A DNA stretch of 64,000 bases from Nemertoderma westbladi (lineage: Eukaryota > Xenacoelomorpha > Nemertodermatida > Nemertodermatidae), in contig JAUCBJ010001582.1 of NCBI GenBank assembly GCA_032718475.1, positions 62,001 through 126,000 on the forward strand. The letters are read 5' to 3'. Of the stretch, positions 61,225-64,000 are shown in pieces. A program made the position numbers and the translations under genes. Positions within the stretch are counted from its first letter, which is position 1. The number at the start of each line of letters is the position of its first letter. The notes beneath the pieces were generated by a model. It was given only the letters and a program-made list of their open reading frames with translations. It ran no database searches and had not been told where the DNA came from.

Positions 61225-62490
61225 GTTTAGCTATACAGTTGAATGCTTACTGCTATAGTTACAGTTAAAGCAAGTCCAGTAATTCAGTATGACCGTTGGC
61301 CTAGTACCGGTAATTTATTGCAGTATATTAGAATACCGGTATACACTTATAGTATATATAAGTATTGTAAACTAGGTTTGTCACAGAGTACCGGTATATA
61401 AATTTAGCACAAATATATATAAATATATAATAGGCTTATCGTGAATACCGGTATACAGCTTACACTTATAGTATATATAAGTATAATTATGAACTAGAAT
61501 TAATTACAGAGTACCGGTATGATTTCAGCTCAAATTTATAGGAATAAATATAATAAGCCTATGGTAAATACCGGTATGTCAATTATTTTAGAATAATCGA
61601 ACCTCTGAATATTTAGGTTACTTGGTTACTCTAACTTACTTTGTTACCGTTATTTAAGCAGTAGTCCAACTGATTTTGAGACCTAGTTGTTGTATGGCAG
61701 GCCTACTACTTATAAATCGTTTGAGTTGATTTATAATATATATATATACCCGTTTAAAAGGGTTATGTCAATATTTGAAATAAATGTTATTATTTCTGGG
61801 GGGTCACTACACAGAAGCTGTGCGCTCTCAGTGAAGTGCTATTTATGGGACACTAAAACTGATAATTCTAATTTACCTAAGTTACTTAATACTACAAATT
61901 ACTTACGATACGGGTGAGATTAAATCTCTAGTTAAACACAACAAAAATATTACGTACGAATTTTTAGGGTAATTTTACAGGAAGTCTACAAACCAGCCTA
62001 ACAAAGGGTTAGAATTCTGGACAGGGTACTACGGTATTTGAAAATAATAAGTAGTAGTAAATATACTGTACTGTCCAGATAGGAAAATACCACCGCCTGA
62101 CGACCTATAACCGTATCGCTATAGGTACTACGTTATGTATCACGGATTGTTCCTACCCAGAAGTTAATAGAGCTAACGAATGTGCCTATCAACCACTTTA
62201 CAACACAAATATACTGCCTACACACTAATTACTTCGGAAAGCACTGTACACTAAACCCTAAATTAGGTACAAGTACTGGTATAACAAATAATCAGCAGTT
62301 AAATATACTTGAACAGTTAAAAGAACCACGGCATCTGCTGGAGTGACCGAAGCACAAAGTCACCAGTCTTGTCCTACGCCAAGCAGCCCGTGTAGTACCG
62401 AGGTTAATTTAACTATAACGGTATGTGTAACAAACACAATTACTGTAGGAATAAACTTGGGGACATGAATGTTGCGAATAATCGCATAAA
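61225..62490. repeat. E2 leader, proximal part with ATACCGGTAT palindromes
   Basis: No coding. ATACCGGTAT occurs at 61333, 61445 and 61568, marking two imperfect direct repeats of 112 and 123 bp; GTACCGGTAT occurs between them. Dense palindromes in a leader suggest RNA dimerisation or packaging sites (inference). Confidence 0.75.
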
Positions 62491-63066
62491 CTCTGAATAA
62501 TAAATATTACGCTACCCGTACAGAATACTCAAACAAAATACAAACCAAACGCTGGCAGACTACCACCAAGCCTAAATAAACTACTGTATGTGCAGATTCC
62601 AAAACGGTTAGTTAGTATGCGTTCTAACACGGTAGTACGACTTATTCTTTAAGAGGGGATTGACCTTACAGTTATGACTGCCCCAACTTACTAACTGGCA
62701 CTTTATCAGACAAACTCTACACAAGCAGCAATCTCTTTAGACCTAATAATAGCTAGACAACAATCCAGCCTACAAAATATCTGAGTAATAACTATTACGG
62801 TACCTGAACAGACCACACAAACAAACACAAGCCAAAACGCTGGCAGAATACTGTCAAGCCTAAATAAACTACAGTATGTGCAGATTCCAAAATTGTTAGT
62901 TAGTATGCGTTCTAACACGGTAGTACGACTTATTCTTTAAGAGGGGGTTGACCTTACACTCAAGTTGCCCCAACTTACTAACTGGCACTCTATCGGACAA
63001 ACTCCACACACGCCGTAATCTCTCCAAACCCAACAACAATCCGACAACAGTCTGGCCTACAGTTAT
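62491..63066. repeat. E2 leader, 289-bp tandem duplication
   Basis: Copies begin at about 62491 and 62780 and share long blocks such as CGTTCTAACACGGTAGTACG and GCCCCAACTTACTAACTGGC. A partial third start is seen at 63066. Confidence 0.85.
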
Positions 63067-63242
63067 CTGAACAATCTGAGCAGACTTACACGTCTTCAGC
63101 TCAATATTTACTTACTAGGAAATAAAACCGACAGAAATAAGTAAAATCTCAGTAAAAACCAGGGTGGCCGTTCCCTGATTAAATACTAAGACCTACCGGT
63201 ATACTATAATCAAATCGAATAATACTAATGTACTTATACTGG

Positions 63243-63380
63243 AAGTACCGGTTAGGACAGTTGGGCCTACGGACCTACAGAAGTGCCGGTTCTGGCAGTT
63301 GGACCTACGGACCTACAGCAGTACCGGTTCTGGCAGTTGGGCCTACTGACCTACAGAAGTACCGGTTCAGGTTTACCGGT
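63243..63380. repeat. E2 leader, about 36-bp tandem repeat beside the 5' LTR
   Basis: Three copies of AAGT(A/G)CCGGTTCTGGCAGTTGG plus ACCTACGGACCTACAG, each carrying CCGGT. It lies within 200 bp of the 5' LTR, just downstream of it in the element's sense, in the primer-binding/leader zone. Confidence 0.85.
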
Positions 63381-63433
63381 CGATCGGTACTTTCAACTTT
63401 ATTGCTTACTGCAATAAAGTCAATGACTGTTAT

Positions 63434-64000
63434 TGTACGCGCTTTTGGAAGACCTTTAGCAGTTTAACCTGCCAAAATTTATATGTCTTTTGGTTTATAA
63501 ATCGACTCTAGAAGATGACAATATTTAATACCAATAAACACAACATTAGCAGAAGCCAGCCTAGTGCGCGTCCATTCACCCGCTGGATAATCCCAGGAGA
63601 CTGGATTCTGAGGGCTTAGATTATTATTGCAGTGAAGCTTACGGTATTGTATTATTCGATTGATCGTTAATAAATAATTTCTGACTAATATTATTCACTT
63701 TCGGGAAATATTAACAGTTCCTTTAGGACGTGGCGCTCTATCTAGATAGACAGAGATATGACTTACACTAATCACAATGGTAAGTCGGTAAGGCTTATGA
63801 TTCACGTATGAGGCGCATTCTTTAGGAAATGCTTAGTTATCAGCCACAATCATGTACGCTACCGGTAACACACAATACTGCAGCTCACTAACTTGCCGAC
63901 CGTCAATGAATTTTATCATATATAAAGAAAATAGCAACAGACCAATGTAGTGCTTATCAAATAGCATTAAATTCAATACACACCACAATAATATAAGTCG
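63434..64000 (-). repeat. E2 5' LTR (partial; runs off the window)
   Basis: Matches 45849-46412 with two substitutions (C/T at about 63778 and G/A near 63595) and one 3-nt indel near 63880. About 710 bp of it should lie beyond the window. Just below 63434 the sense strand continues ATAACAGTCATTGAC; no standard TGG-type tRNA primer site is evident. Confidence 0.95.

Larger units (their letters stand above)
45849..64000 (-). mobile_element. BEL/Pao LTR retrotransposon E2, about 18.9 kb predicted, 5' LTR cut by the window end
   Basis: Direct LTRs at 45849-47128 (complete) and 63434-64000 (partial) enclose, on the minus strand: leader with repeats, ORF1, gag coiled coil, gag capsid, nucleocapsid/protease, RT/RNase H, integrase, 1.6-kb spacer, X1 and X2. 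Over 567 aligned LTR positions I count two substitutions and one 3-nt indel, so insertion is recent. From 60497 to 53088 one frame is kept but crossed by four in-frame stops. It inserted into an older inverted LTR of the same family. The size is large for BEL/Pao elements. Confidence 0.9.

Overview
The window is repeat-rich genomic DNA from an invertebrate animal. It holds one recognisable host gene with introns (a TIA-1/TIAR-type RNA-binding protein, minus strand), remnants of several non-LTR retrotransposon lineages, two very large BEL/Pao-type LTR retrotransposons (both minus strand), tRNA-derived SINEs, a foldback DNA element and many minisatellites. Spliced exons, LINE/BEL/SINE content and the low gene density exclude a prokaryote. 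I cannot name the phylum.

Layout. 1-4.1 kb: four broken reverse-transcriptase (RT) fragments from at least three non-LTR lineages. 4.5-10 kb: TIA-1-like gene, four coding exons joining in phase to about 550 residues with three RRMs and a Q/G-rich tail. Its introns are largely minisatellite; one array of a 50-bp unit is an amplification of the exon end plus its own 5' splice site. 10.4-24.9 kb: gene-poor, with 51-, 37-, 31-, 26- and 22-bp tandem arrays, C/G homopolymers, SINEs and a 3.1-kb inverted-repeat structure (16.2-19.3 kb) around a zinc-finger/acidic ORF. 25.2-38.7 kb: BEL/Pao element 1 (E1). 38.7-45 kb: SINE, LTR-like and AT-rich sequence. 44.96-45.85 kb: part of an older, inverted BEL LTR. 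45.85-64 kb: BEL/Pao element 2 (E2), with a complete 1,280-bp 3' LTR and the inner 567 bp of its 5' LTR; its full length should be near 18.9 kb.

Both BEL elements carry the expected gag (DUF1759-like), zinc knuckles, DUF1758-like protease, Pao-type RT/RNase H and DDE integrase. Both then carry, between integrase and 3' LTR, the same extra module: a protein with a CxxC...CxxH metal-binding pattern (X1) followed by a large protein (X2) whose spaced D-x-E, G...D and ..D motifs resemble a DEDD 3'-5' exonuclease fold. In E2, X2 ends with CCHC knuckles and a basic tail. The LTR pair of E2 encloses this module, so it belongs to the element. I know of no described BEL/Pao element with such a module.

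Other unusual signals: in E1 a 17-bp word recurs nine times, mostly near ORF junctions and read in two different frames. E2 has LTRs differing at only two positions plus one 3-nt indel, yet its gag-pol frame holds four in-frame stops and no frameshift over 7.4 kb, and a perfect 27-bp hairpin has a UGA in its loop where the frame changes by +1.
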